Assembly: GCA_003136395.1 (NCBI GenBank)
Contig: PLEH01000307.1
Location: forward strand, 11,231-61,455
DNA: 50,225 nucleotides
Reading direction: 5' to 3'
Origin: Phenylobacterium sp.
GTDB taxonomy: Bacteria; Pseudomonadota; Alphaproteobacteria; Caulobacterales; Caulobacteraceae
In this document: one piece after another, positions 41,666 through 50,225 of the stretch
How the letters are laid out: the number at the start of each line of letters is the position of its first letter
Position numbering within the stretch: position 1 is the first letter of the stretch
The notes under the pieces: generated by a model
Database searches by the model: none
What the model saw: the letters and a program-made list of their open reading frames with translations, nothing else
What the model was told of the DNA's origin: nothing
Translations under genes and position numbers: made by a program

Positions 41666-42737
41666 ACGCGTCGGCCGGCAGGATCACTTCAAGCAGGGTG
41701 AGGTCGGCGGAGGCGTCGCTCAGCCCCCAGGCCTCGCCGGCCGGAATGACGAAGGCGTCGGCGGGGCCGAGCGCGTGAGCGCCGGCCTGGTCCAGTGTGG
41801 CCGAGCCCTCCAGCAGGAAGCCGAAGAGCAGCTCGCCGTTGTGCGTCGGCGCCGCAAACCCGCGCGCGCCGGCCGGCCGGATCACGCGGGCGTCGGCGAG
41901 GCCGGCGGTGGCCCAGGCCATACCGGTCTCGCGGCGTTCGAAGCCGGTCGATCCGTGCGCGGTCCAGGACGTCTGGGCGGCTACGCTGCGCAGGAAGCGC
42001 TGGCCCCCGAAGTCGCGGTCGGGCGCCATCGCAGGCGTCGGCAGGTCCATGTCATGATCCGCCAGGGTCTCGTGCAGCGCCGGGCAACCGATCTCCACGA
42101 CCTCCAACCCCTCCGAGCTTTCCAAGACCCGGTGACGGATGCGCGGCGGCTGCAGCACGCAGTCGCCAGCCTGCATGACGAACGGCGGCCCCTGGTCCTC
42201 GTAGACCAGCCGCACCCAGCCCCGCCGGCAGAAGATCATCTGGAAGCGGATCTTGTGGAAATGCACCCAGTCGGCCACCGGCCCGCCCTGCGGGATCGAG
42301 ATGTGCGAGGCGATGAACCGCCCGCCCAGGCGGCTGGGGATCAGGTCACGGTAGAGCATGCCCGCGCGGCCTGCGCCGGCCTGCGGGCCCTCGCCCGCGC
42401 GGGAGATCACGAACTCGGGCGTGAGCGCCGGGACCTCGATCGGCGGGTCCGGATCGACCAGCTCCACGCGCGTGCCATTGGGCGCGGTCAGCACCCGCGC
42501 GCCGTCCGCCGGACGGCAGGCCAGGCGGATCACGCCGGGATCGCCCTCGCCCGGCGCCAGCCTAAGACGCAGGCCGTAGCCGGACAGGCTCGCGACCTGC
42601 GGGTCGTCCGCCGGAAAGATCGCCTCGACCCGGAACCCGAGCTCCCCCACGAAAAAGGCGAGGGTGGGCGCCAAGTCCACGCAACTCAACTGGACTTCCG
42701 CAGGCCCCAGGGGCTGTAGCGATAGGGGCGCGTTCAT
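41655..42737 (-). CDS. VOC (glyoxalase-like) and cupin fusion protein
   Basis: This is a 360-aa protein in three parts. Residues 1-100 look like a VOC/glyoxalase half (VQLSCVDLAPTLAFFVGELGF, NGTRVELVDP). Residues about 140-220 are a cupin barrel (HFHKIRFQMIFCRRGW, GDCVLQPPRIRHRV), with a metal-binding His set. Residues about 265-355 form a second cupin-like barrel (PTHNGELLFGFLLEGS, FVIPAGEAWGL). No catalytic assignment is possible. It may be a metal-dependent dioxygenase or isomerase, or a small-molecule sensor. It is divergent from the acylase gene (151 bp). Confidence 0.82.
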   Translation of the reverse strand: MNAPLSLQPLGPAEVQLSCVDLAPTLAFFVGELGFRVEAIFPADDPQVASLSGYGLRLRLAPGEGDPGVIRLACRPADGARVLTAPNGTRVELVDPDPPIEVPALTPEFVISRAGEGPQAGAGRAGMLYRDLIPSRLGGRFIASHISIPQGGPVADWVHFHKIRFQMIFCRRGWVRLVYEDQGPPFVMQAGDCVLQPPRIRHRVLESSEGLEVVEIGCPALHETLADHDMDLPTPAMAPDRDFGGQRFLRSVAAQTSWTAHGSTGFERRETGMAWATAGLADARVIRPAGARGFAAPTHNGELLFGFLLEGSATLDQAGAHALGPADAFVIPAGEAWGLSDASADLTLLEVILPADASTA

Positions 42738-42888
42738 GCCGCGACCCTAGCCCGCCCGACCAGGGCCGCCAACTCGCGCCGCCATGGGGCGATCGACGAG
42801 CATGGTTCGACGGCGGCCGAGATGATGACGCAGGCCTAGCCGCGGCCGCCAACCTCGACCATGCTGCGCCCACATCGGGGACGGAAAC

Positions 42889-45237
42889 ATGCGGTTGAGA
42901 ACGTTAATGATGGCGGTGCTGGCGGCCGCCACGGCGGCGGGCGCGACGGCGGCCACCGCGCCGATCAAGGCTCCTGCGCCTGCCGCCAAGGCCACGGCGG
43001 TGGCGGCGCCCAGCGGTTATCACGCGGTCCTACGGCGCACGGCCTATGGCGCGCCACACATCACGGCCTCCAACTACGCCGGCCTGGGCTATGGGGCCGG
43101 TTACGCCGCCGCGCAGGACAACATCTGCGACCTCGCCGACCGCATGCTGACGGTCAATGCCCAGCGCGCCCGCTACCTGGGTCCCGGCGACAAGAACGCC
43201 AATGTGGTGAGTGACCTCTATCACCAGCGGCTGATCCAGAGCGGGCGGCTGGAGCAACTCCTGAACGCCGATCCGAAAAGCCTGGAGCGGCCATCGGCCG
43301 ACGCGCGCGCACTCGTCCGGGGCTTCGCGGCGGGGATCAACCGCTACGTCCGTGACACGGGTGTCGCGAACCTTCCGGTGGCCTGCAAGGGCGCGGCCTG
43401 GGTGCGGCCCTATAGCGAGAAAGACATCTGGCGCGTCAGCCTGGCCGGACAACAGCCGAACCAGCTGGCCGGCGTCGCCGGCGCCTCGCCGCCCGGCGGG
43501 CCCGAGCCCATCGGCGCCGGGCCGATCGACGGCGGGCCCTCGAACATTCCGCCGGGCCAGGGCAGCAACGCCTATGCGCTCGGTCGCGAGGTGACCAAGA
43601 CCGGCCATGGCGTGCTCCTGGGCAACCCGCACTATCCATGGGACGGCATCAACCGCTTTACGCGCCTGCACCTGATCATCCCGGGCAAGCTGAACATCGT
43701 CGGCGCGGGTCTGGAGAACAGTCCGGTGGTCGGCATCGGGCACAACCAGTGGGTCGCCTGGTCGCACACCGTCTCAACGGCGCGGCGCTTCGGCTACTTC
43801 GAGCTGACGCTCGATCCCAAGGACCCCACGGCCTACGTCTTCGACGGCAAGTCTGTCCCGATGACACGGATCAAGGTCACCGTGCAGGTGAAGACCGACA
43901 AGGGCCTGATCCCGGTCACCCGCACCTACTACGACACCCGCTTCGGGCCGATGGTGAAGACGCCGCTGACACCCTGGACCAAGGAACGGGCCTATGCGCT
44001 GCGCGATGCGCCGGTGAACCTGCGCGGCACCGACCAGTACCTGGCCATGTGGCAGGCCCACACCGTCCACGAACTGGCCGCCGCGCTCAGCAAGTACCAG
44101 GGCGCCACCTTCAACACCACGGCGGTGGACGCCGGCGGCGAGGCCTTCTTCGGCGACATCGGCTCGCTGCCCTATGTGACCGACGCCAAGGCCGCGGCCT
44201 GCGCCACATCGCCAGCCGGCAAGAAGGCCTGGGCGGACAACCGCGTCCCGGTGCTGGATGGCTCGAAGTCGGCGTGCGACTGGGAGTCCGATCCTCATGC
44301 GGCGACCGGCGGCATCTTCCCGGCCTCGGCCGAGCCGCAGATCTTCCGCAGCGACTTCACCGAGAATTCCAACGACAGCTACTGGCTGTCCAACCCCAAC
44401 CAGCCCCTGTCGGGCTATGGCCGCATCTTCGGCGATGAGGCGACCGCGCGGTCGCTGCGCACGCGGCTCGGCCTGAAGATGATCGCCGACCGGGTGGCGG
44501 GCGGCGACGGGCTTGGAGCGCCCAAGTTCGATCTGAAGAGCCTCGAGGGCGTGGTCTTCAACGACCGCAACCTGGGCGCCGAGATGACCCGCGACGACCT
44601 AGTCGGCCTCTGCCGCAAGGAAGCCGCCGGCGCCCATCCGGAGCTCGCCAAGGCCTGTGCGGCGCTCGCCGGCTGGGACCTGCACGTCAATCTCGACAGC
44701 CGCGGCGCCCAGGTCTTCCGCCTGTTCGCCGAGAAGGGCGGCCTGAAGTTCAGGGTGGGCTTCGACGCCCGCGATCCGATCAACACCCCCAACACCCTGG
44801 ATACCGACGACCCGGCGGTGCTGAAGGCCCTGGTGGAGGCGGTGAAGCAGCTCGACGCCCTGCACATCCCGCTCGACGCCCCGCTCGCCGCGGTCCAGAG
44901 CGAACCCCGCGGCGGCGAGCGCATCCCGATCCACGGCGGGCCGGGACCGGAGGGCATATTCAACGTGATCACACCCGCCAAGCCGGTGGACGGCGGCTGG
45001 ACCAAGATCGTCCACGGCTCCAGCTGGATCATGGCGGTGGAGTTCACCGACAAGGGTCCGGTCAGCCAGGGCGTGCTCACCTATTCCCAGTCGACCAACC
45101 CGGCCTCGCCTCACTTCGGCGACCAGACTGAGCTCTACTCCAGGAAAGGCTGGGACGACCTGCGGTTCACGGAAGCCGCGGTGAAGGCCGGGGCGCTCTC
45201 GACAATCGTACTGGATGAAAAACCGGCCAAGCCCTGA
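42889..45237 (+). CDS. Penicillin acylase family protein (acyl-homoserine lactone / aculeacin A acylase-like)
   Basis: This is a 782-aa periplasmic Ntn-hydrolase precursor with a signal peptide of about 22 residues. The alpha subunit is followed by a spacer, then the autocleavage point at GQG/SNAYALG, where Ser226 becomes the beta-subunit N-terminal nucleophile. GNPHYPW (His248) and NDSYWLSNPN (oxyanion Asn) complete the expected active site. Members of this clade remove long acyl chains from AHL signals, aculeacin or other lipopeptides, so quorum quenching or antibiotic detoxification is likely but the substrate is not readable. Length and layout are normal for the family. Confidence 0.9.
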   Translation: MRLRTLMMAVLAAATAAGATAATAPIKAPAPAAKATAVAAPSGYHAVLRRTAYGAPHITASNYAGLGYGAGYAAAQDNICDLADRMLTVNAQRARYLGPGDKNANVVSDLYHQRLIQSGRLEQLLNADPKSLERPSADARALVRGFAAGINRYVRDTGVANLPVACKGAAWVRPYSEKDIWRVSLAGQQPNQLAGVAGASPPGGPEPIGAGPIDGGPSNIPPGQGSNAYALGREVTKTGHGVLLGNPHYPWDGINRFTRLHLIIPGKLNIVGAGLENSPVVGIGHNQWVAWSHTVSTARRFGYFELTLDPKDPTAYVFDGKSVPMTRIKVTVQVKTDKGLIPVTRTYYDTRFGPMVKTPLTPWTKERAYALRDAPVNLRGTDQYLAMWQAHTVHELAAALSKYQGATFNTTAVDAGGEAFFGDIGSLPYVTDAKAAACATSPAGKKAWADNRVPVLDGSKSACDWESDPHAATGGIFPASAEPQIFRSDFTENSNDSYWLSNPNQPLSGYGRIFGDEATARSLRTRLGLKMIADRVAGGDGLGAPKFDLKSLEGVVFNDRNLGAEMTRDDLVGLCRKEAAGAHPELAKACAALAGWDLHVNLDSRGAQVFRLFAEKGGLKFRVGFDARDPINTPNTLDTDDPAVLKALVEAVKQLDALHIPLDAPLAAVQSEPRGGERIPIHGGPGPEGIFNVITPAKPVDGGWTKIVHGSSWIMAVEFTDKGPVSQGVLTYSQSTNPASPHFGDQTELYSRKGWDDLRFTEAAVKAGALSTIVLDEKPAKP

Positions 45238-45359
45238 GCCGCCTTGACGGCGGCGGGGTCAAGGCCATCACCTGATCGAAACGAGGCTGACTCGCGCCGT
45301 TGAACCGGCCCCTCGGGGTCCGGTCTCAAACGAGACGGCGGGCGGCAGGGGGAACGCGC

Positions 45360-47162
45360 ATGCATCTGGGGGCCGTCGACTGGGGCATCATCGGCCTCTA
45401 CCTCCTGTTCGTGCTGGGCATCGGCATCGTCGCCGCGCGCCGCAACAAGAGCGGGAACGACTTCTTCCTGGCGGGGCGCGCGATCCCGGCCTGGGTCTGT
45501 GGGCTCGCCTTCATCTCCGCGAACCTGGGCGCGCAGGAGGTGATCGGCATGGGCGCCTCGGGCGCCAAGTACGGCATCTCCACGGCGCACTTCTATTGGA
45601 TCGGCGCCATCCCGGCGATGGTGTTCATCGGCGTCTTCATGATGCCGTTCTACTACGGCTCCAAGGCCCGCTCGGTCCCGGAATACCTGCGCCTGCGCTT
45701 CGACGAGAAGACCCGCGCCCTCAACGCCTCGATCTTCGCCCTGATGACGATCCTGAACTCCGGGATCTCGATGTATGCGCTCGCCAAGCTCATCCAGACG
45801 CTGCACGTCTTCGACATCCCCTTCGAGCGCATGGGTCTGCCGCAGGCCTGGATCTTCCACGGCGCGATCCTGACCTCGGCGCTGGTGGTGCTGGCCTATA
45901 TCTACATGGGCGGCCTCAGAGGGGCGATCTACAACGAGGTGCTGCAGTTCTTCCTGATCGTCGCGGGCTTCGCGCCGCTGGTCTGGCTCGGGCTGAAGCA
46001 GGTGGGCGGCTGGCATGGCCTGGAGACCACGCTGGGCCCCAGCTACACCCAGGCCTGGCACGGCATGGCGCACGCCACCACCAACCGGCTGGGGGTCGAC
46101 TGGTTCGGGCTCTCCATGGGCCTCGGGTTCGTGCTGTCGTTCGGCTATTGGTGCACCGACTTCCTGGTGGTCCAGCGGGCCATGGCGGCCAACTCCATGT
46201 CGGCGGCCCGGCGCACGCCGCTGATCGCCGCCGGGGTGAAGATGTTCATTCCTTTCATCGTGATCCTGCCGGGCCTGATCGCCATCGCGCTGACGTCAGC
46301 GCCGGACAAGACGGGCGCGCTCAACCACCCGGTGGCGGTGGCCGGCGCGGTCCAGCAGCACGACCCCGGCGTCATCCCGATCAAGATCGACTCGGCCACC
46401 GGCAGGCCGATGCTCGACGCCCGCGGCCGCCCGCAGCTCGACTACGACCTGGCGACGCCGAACCTGCTGCTGCGCTACTTCCCGACCGGCATGCTGGGGG
46501 TCGGCCTGACGGCGCTCCTGGCCAGCTTCATGTCGGGGATGGCCGGGAATGTGACGGCGTTCAACACGGTCTTCACCTACGACATCTACCAGGCCTACAT
46601 CCGCCGCAAGGCAGATGACCGGCACTACGTTCTGGTGGGTCGCCTCGCCACCTTCTTCGGCATCGCGGCCTCGGTGGCGGCGGCCTATCTGGCGAGCCAG
46701 TTCAACAACATCAACGACTTCCTGCAGCTGATCATGGCTTTCGTGAACGCTCCGGTGTTTGCGACCTTCCTGCTCGGCATGTTCTGGAAGCGGACCACCG
46801 GCCATGGCGCCTTCACGGGCCTGGCCGCCGGCACCCTGGTCGCGGCGATCCACCACGGCCTGACGTTGCCTCTCGACGACATCGTGGGTCTGAAGGGCGG
46901 CTGGATGGCGGTGACCCACACCTATCCCAGTGAGATGGCGCAAAACTTCTGGACCGCCATCTGGGCCTTCACCGCCTGCTTCATCACCACGATCCTGGTC
47001 AGCCTGGTGACCCGCCGGCAGCCCGACGAAGCGTTGGCAGGCCTGACCTATTCGCTGACGCCGAAGGTGCACGCCGAACGCGAGCCCTGGTACAGGCGCC
47101 CGGTCGTTCTCGGTGTGATCATGATCACCGCCGTCATCACCCTCGACGTCATCTTCCGTTAG
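45360..47162 (+). CDS. Sodium:solute symporter family protein (SGLT-like)
   Basis: This is a 600-aa transporter of about 14 helices. DFFLAGRAIPAWVCGLAFIS and GASGAKYGIS at the N-terminus and the SSS signature ALLASFMSGMAGNVTAFN (around residue 390-405) place it in the solute:sodium symporter family near sugar/inositol carriers. The chosen ATG at 45360 follows AGGGGGA by about 6 bases. It is followed after 9 bases by a 74-codon gene and faces the iol operon, so Na+-driven uptake of inositol or a related polyol is a reasonable inference. The preceding acylase is probably unrelated. Confidence 0.9.
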   Translation: MHLGAVDWGIIGLYLLFVLGIGIVAARRNKSGNDFFLAGRAIPAWVCGLAFISANLGAQEVIGMGASGAKYGISTAHFYWIGAIPAMVFIGVFMMPFYYGSKARSVPEYLRLRFDEKTRALNASIFALMTILNSGISMYALAKLIQTLHVFDIPFERMGLPQAWIFHGAILTSALVVLAYIYMGGLRGAIYNEVLQFFLIVAGFAPLVWLGLKQVGGWHGLETTLGPSYTQAWHGMAHATTNRLGVDWFGLSMGLGFVLSFGYWCTDFLVVQRAMAANSMSAARRTPLIAAGVKMFIPFIVILPGLIAIALTSAPDKTGALNHPVAVAGAVQQHDPGVIPIKIDSATGRPMLDARGRPQLDYDLATPNLLLRYFPTGMLGVGLTALLASFMSGMAGNVTAFNTVFTYDIYQAYIRRKADDRHYVLVGRLATFFGIAASVAAAYLASQFNNINDFLQLIMAFVNAPVFATFLLGMFWKRTTGHGAFTGLAAGTLVAAIHHGLTLPLDDIVGLKGGWMAVTHTYPSEMAQNFWTAIWAFTACFITTILVSLVTRRQPDEALAGLTYSLTPKVHAEREPWYRRPVVLGVIMITAVITLDVIFR

Positions 47163-47171
47163 GAGCCGGCC

Positions 47172-47396
47172 ATGATCTTCGACGTACGTCTGCCCATTGG
47201 CCTCCTTTTCCTGGCGATCGGATTGCTGGTGGCGGCGGTCGGTCTGACCGGGGATCCGAAGGTGTTCGAGGCCCATTCCGCGGGCCTCAACATCGATGTG
47301 GTCTGGGGTGGGGTGATGGCCGGTTTCGGCGCGGTGATGCTGGTGCTGGCCGCCATCCACCGCAGGCACACGCCGCCCTCCGCCGACGAAGGCTAG
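47172..47396 (+). CDS. Small two-helix membrane protein next to the symporter
   Basis: The protein has 74 aa with two membrane segments (about residues 8-26 and 44-62), joined by a loop containing LTGDPKVFEAHSAGLNIDVVWG and closed by a basic RRHTPP tail. AGGAG overlaps the symporter's stop codon, so the pair should be co-translated. I do not recognise a named family. Position and topology suggest an accessory subunit of the symporter, as known for some other SSS or TRAP-type transporters. Confidence 0.75.
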   Translation: MIFDVRLPIGLLFLAIGLLVAAVGLTGDPKVFEAHSAGLNIDVVWGGVMAGFGAVMLVLAAIHRRHTPPSADEG

Positions 47397-47407
47397 GCTC
47401 TGAGCCG

Positions 47408-48214
47408 TCAGGCCTTGCGCGCGATCCAGTCGTGGGCCGGGTCGTTGCGGAAGATCCACTGGCGCTTCGGCCCGGCCATGACGTTCAGGTAGTAGAGGTC
47501 GTAACCGTGCGGCGCGCCGACGGGGTGATATCCGCGCGGCACCATCACCACGTCGCCGTCCTCCACGGCAAAAGTCTGATCGAGGCTCCGGTCATCGGTA
47601 TAGACCCGCTGGAAGGCGAAGCCCTGCGGGGGGTTCAGGCGGTGGTAGTAGGTCTCCTCCAGCGCCGTCTCCTCGCCCGCCGTGGCCGTGTCGTGCTTGT
47701 GGGGTGGATAGCTCGACCAGTTGCCGCCGGGCGTGATCACCTCGACCACCAGCAGACTCTCAGCGGCCTCGGTCTCCGGCAGGATGTTGCGGACGTGGCG
47801 GGTGTTGGTCCCTTGGCCCCGCACTTCTCGAGTCATGGCGCCGGCGGCGATCTCACGCGGCGTGCCGGCTCGGGCGGCCGGCGCAGTGCAGACCGCCAGT
47901 TCGACGGCGGTGCTCGCCATGACGGTCCAGCCCGCCCCACCCGGCGCATAGACCGCGCCCGGCGCCTTGTCCTCGAAGACGCTGTGCCGGCCGCCGAGAC
48001 CCGTGAACCACGCCTCGCCGACCCCGACATCCGCCGTGCCGCTCAGGATCACGAGGCAGGCCTCGCGCCCGACCTCGCCGCCGCGCGCGGTCTGGCCGGG
48101 GGCCAGCTCCACAACCCTGAAGCCCACGTGGTCCCAACCGGCGCTCTGCGGCGTCACCTCCAGCACCGTTCCGGCGGCGTCGGGCTTGTGCTTGCGGACC
48201 AGCAGGTCGGTCAT
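47408..48214 (-). CDS. iolB: 5-deoxy-glucuronate isomerase IolB
   Basis: The 268-aa bicupin converts 5-deoxy-D-glucuronate to 2-deoxy-5-keto-D-gluconate in myo-inositol breakdown. The metal-binding second cupin is visible: SSYPPHKHD, EETYYHRLNPPQGFAFQRVY and VPRGYHPVGAPHGYDLYYLN, the latter being near-diagnostic of IolB. It is the last gene of the visible operon, with its ATG 1 base after the iolE stop. Confidence 0.96.
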   Translation of the reverse strand: MTDLLVRKHKPDAAGTVLEVTPQSAGWDHVGFRVVELAPGQTARGGEVGREACLVILSGTADVGVGEAWFTGLGGRHSVFEDKAPGAVYAPGGAGWTVMASTAVELAVCTAPAARAGTPREIAAGAMTREVRGQGTNTRHVRNILPETEAAESLLVVEVITPGGNWSSYPPHKHDTATAGEETALEETYYHRLNPPQGFAFQRVYTDDRSLDQTFAVEDGDVVMVPRGYHPVGAPHGYDLYYLNVMAGPKRQWIFRNDPAHDWIARKA

Positions 48215-48215
48215 C

Positions 48216-49115
48216 TCAGGCAGCCTTCTTCAATCCGGCGGCGTGGGCTTCGCGCTCGAGCGTGCGCAGGCCAAGTTCGCCATAACTGCGCAGGTCGGCG
48301 ACAGCGGGGTCCTGCTCGGCCTCGACCACGATCCAGCCGGAGTAGGAGATGTCGGCCAGAGCCCGCATGACCGCGCCATAGTCGAGGCCGCCGTCGCCCG
48401 GAACCGTGAACATGCCGGCGAGCACGCCGTCGAGGAAGCTCGCGCCGCGGGTCTGGAGGCCGGCGAAGACCGCGGCGCGGATGTCCTTGCAATGGACGTG
48501 GGCGATGCGCTTCGGGTGCGCCCGGATCGCGGCCACCGGGTCGATGCCGCCGAGCGCCGCGTGGCCGGTGTCCAGCGTCAGGCCAACCGCTGCGCCGGTG
48601 ACCGAAAGGAAGGCCTCCAGATCGACGGGCCGCTCGACCACCGTGCCCAGGTGATGGTGGTAGGCGAACGTCAGGCCCTGCCCGGCGATGTATTCCGCAA
48701 AGTCCGTCACGCGCGCGCCGAATGCCTGCCATCCGGCGGCGTCGAGACGGGGCGTGTGGCTGAGCGGCGTCCCGCGCTGGCCGTGGATGGCGTTGGACGT
48801 CTCGGCGTGGACGAAGACCCCCGAGCCCATGGCTTTGAGAAGCGCCACATGATCCCGCGCGGCCGAGATCTCGGCCTCGACGTCGCGGGTCAGGAGCTCG
48901 GCCGAGTACCAGCCGCCGATCAGGTCGAGGCCATAGCCGGCCAGCAGCGGTTTCAACACCGCCGCGTCCTTCGGGAACCTGCCGCCCAGCTCGATGCCGG
49001 CGAAGCCGATGTCGCGCGCGTCGGCCAGGATGGTCGAGAGCGGCGTGTCGCCGCCCAGCTCAGGCATGTCGTCATTGACCCAGGCGATCGGACTGACCCC
49101 GAAACGAACCGACAC
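48216..49115 (-). CDS. iolE: Inosose dehydratase IolE
   Basis: This is a 299-aa TIM-barrel (AP-endonuclease-2-like) enzyme that dehydrates 2-keto-myo-inositol to the trione substrate of IolD. Landmarks are the N-terminal FGVSPIAWVNDD, IELGGRFPKD, FAYHHHLGTVVE, LTLDTGHAALGG, HVHCKD, and the closing GWIVVEAEQDP, with metal-binding Glu, Asp and His residues. It starts 2 bases after the iolD stop and ends 1 base before the iolB start, so translation is coupled. Confidence 0.96.
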   Translation of the reverse strand: MSVRFGVSPIAWVNDDMPELGGDTPLSTILADARDIGFAGIELGGRFPKDAAVLKPLLAGYGLDLIGGWYSAELLTRDVEAEISAARDHVALLKAMGSGVFVHAETSNAIHGQRGTPLSHTPRLDAAGWQAFGARVTDFAEYIAGQGLTFAYHHHLGTVVERPVDLEAFLSVTGAAVGLTLDTGHAALGGIDPVAAIRAHPKRIAHVHCKDIRAAVFAGLQTRGASFLDGVLAGMFTVPGDGGLDYGAVMRALADISYSGWIVVEAEQDPAVADLRSYGELGLRTLEREAHAAGLKKAA

Positions 49116-49117
49116 GT

Positions 49118-50225
49118 TCAGTCTCCCTGGCGCTGGTCTTGGATGGCGGCCTCGTAGGCCGCGCGGGCGGCGCGCACCTCAGCCCGTTCCGACACCTCCG
49201 GAACCGCCACGTCCCACCAGGCGCCGCCGGCCTCGGTGGAGATCGCCGGGTCGGTGTCGATGACGATGACATAGGTCCGGTCGCTGGCCCTGGCGCGCGC
49301 CAGCGCAGCCTCCAGGGCGGCGATCCCGGCGACCTTCTCCGAGCGCGCGCCGAGGCTGGCGGCATGGGCGGCGAAGTCGACCGCCGGCGTCGCGTCGTCC
49401 AGCAGGTTGTTGAAGGCCGCCCCGCCGGTCTCCTGCTGCAGGCGGCTGATGCAACCGAAGCCGCGATTGTCGAGGACGATGACGATCAGCTTGGCGCCCA
49501 TCGCCACCGAGGTCGCGATCTCGGAATTGAGCATCAGGTAGGACCCGTCGCCGACCATGACCACGACCTCGCGGCCGGGCTCGGCGAGCTTCACGCCCAG
49601 CCCGCCGGCGATCTCGTAGCCCATGCAGGAAAAGCCGTATTCCACGTGGTAGCCGCCGGTCCGCCGGACCCGCCAGAGCTTGTGCAGCTCGCCCGGCAGA
49701 CCGCCCGCGGCGCAGACCACGACCGCGTCCTCGGGCATTCCCCGCCAGACCGCGCCGATCACCTGGGCGTCTGACGGAAGCTCGGCGCCGGAGGCGGCCA
49801 TGGCGGCGTCGGCCTCGGCGGTCCAGGTCGCGACATCGGCCTTGGCGCGATCGGTCGAGACCGGCGGCGCGCGCCAGTCGCCGAGCGCGCGCGACAGCGC
49901 CTCGAGCACCGCGCCCGCGTCGCCCACCACCGGATCAGCCCCGTGCTTGTGGGCGTCAAACGCGGCGACATTCACCTGTACGAGCACGCGATCGGGGTTG
50001 GCGAACAGGGCGCGCGAGCCGGTGGTGAAGTCCTGCAATCGCGTGCCGATGCCGATGACCAGATCCGCGGCGCCCGCCGCAGCGTTGGCGGCGCTCGTGC
50101 CGGTGACACCGATGGCGCCGAGAGCCTGCGGATGGTCCCAGGTCAACGCGCCCTTGCCGGACTGCGTCTCGGCCACCGGAACGCCCATGCGGGCCGCGAA
50201 TGCGGCGAGCGCGGCCTCGGCGCGG
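49118..50225 (-). CDS. iolD: 3D-(3,5/4)-trihydroxycyclohexane-1,2-dione acylhydrolase IolD, 5' partial
   Basis: The visible part is the C-terminal 368 or so residues of a ThDP-dependent ring-opening hydrolase. The frame stays open to the window edge: codons before the first Met read RAEAALAAFAARMGVPVAETQSGKG, split here only by the edge, so the ATG at 50188 is internal. The ThDP-binding domain shows MVGDGSYLMLNSEI and, further on, LIVIVLDNRGFGCISRLQ with the Asn of the motif. The enzyme cleaves the inositol-derived trione to 5-deoxy-glucuronate, the substrate of IolB. The gene is first of the visible iolD-iolE-iolB operon. Confidence 0.96.
   Translation of the reverse strand, partial: RAEAALAAFAARMGVPVAETQSGKGALTWDHPQALGAIGVTGTSAANAAAGAADLVIGIGTRLQDFTTGSRALFANPDRVLVQVNVAAFDAHKHGADPVVGDAGAVLEALSRALGDWRAPPVSTDRAKADVATWTAEADAAMAASGAELPSDAQVIGAVWRGMPEDAVVVCAAGGLPGELHKLWRVRRTGGYHVEYGFSCMGYEIAGGLGVKLAEPGREVVVMVGDGSYLMLNSEIATSVAMGAKLIVIVLDNRGFGCISRLQQETGGAAFNNLLDDATPAVDFAAHAASLGARSEKVAGIAALEAALARARASDRTYVIVIDTDPAISTEAGGAWWDVAVPEVSERAEVRAARAAYEAAIQDQRQGD

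Noticed and set aside
1-50225. Transposons, prophage, CRISPR arrays, rRNA or tRNA genes
   Set aside because: Looked for transposase and integrase motifs, regular spacer repeats and RNA-gene signatures by eye and found none. A tRNA or covariance-model scan was not possible here.

Overview
The window is GC-rich, densely coding DNA that looks like the chromosome of an alphaproteobacterium, probably a Caulobacterales relative (Caulobacter or Phenylobacterium type). The pointers are an iolB/iolE/iolD inositol operon, a two-gene GlcNAc-type PTS with a fused EIIA-HPr-EI protein, a PEPxxWA-CTERM surface protein, the C-terminal trace of a TonB-dependent receptor, and frequent GTG/TTG starts. The genus is inference. 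I see no rRNA, tRNA, CRISPR array, insertion sequence or phage gene.

Region 1 (1-13953) is a catabolic locus. A partial ThDP enzyme and an AidB-like acyl-CoA dehydrogenase lie on the plus strand. Facing them on the minus strand is a six-gene set resembling the acyclic-terpene (Atu) or leucine/isovalerate (Liu) route: two acyl-CoA dehydrogenases, a biotin-dependent carboxylase pair, an enoyl-CoA hydratase and AtuA. A divergent FAD-linked oxidase follows. The likely job is degradation of a branched or isoprenoid acyl-CoA by dehydrogenation, carboxylation and hydration.

Region 2 (14483-24137) holds an enolase-superfamily sugar-acid dehydratase candidate, a complete sugar PTS in two coupled genes, and a coupled DUF3604/PpiC pair. 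Between the PTS and DUF3604 lie what look like gene fossils: a TonB-receptor C-terminus, a possible beta-hexosaminidase tail and a 21-bp tandem repeat. A DUF998 membrane protein follows.

Region 3 (24268-37647) is the most unusual part. After an OpgH/MdoH glucosyltransferase come two membrane GAF-PAS-class III adenylyl cyclases that keep every catalytic residue I can check. They flank a TPR-SLOG-divergent-cyclase protein and a TIR-TM-TPR protein that follows a PEPxxWA exported protein by 5 bp. This is a concentrated cyclic-nucleotide and NAD-type signalling neighbourhood with no transposase or phage gene visible.

Region 4 (37634-50225) carries an amino-acid permease, a class V aminotransferase-like PLP enzyme, a secreted amidohydrolase, a VOC-cupin fusion, an Ntn-type penicillin/AHL acylase, and an SSS-family symporter with a 74-aa two-helix partner. 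It ends with the iolD-iolE-iolB operon, cut by the window edge. The symporter next to iol genes suggests Na+-driven inositol uptake, which is inference.

All start choices and family names come from reading the sequence. No search was run.
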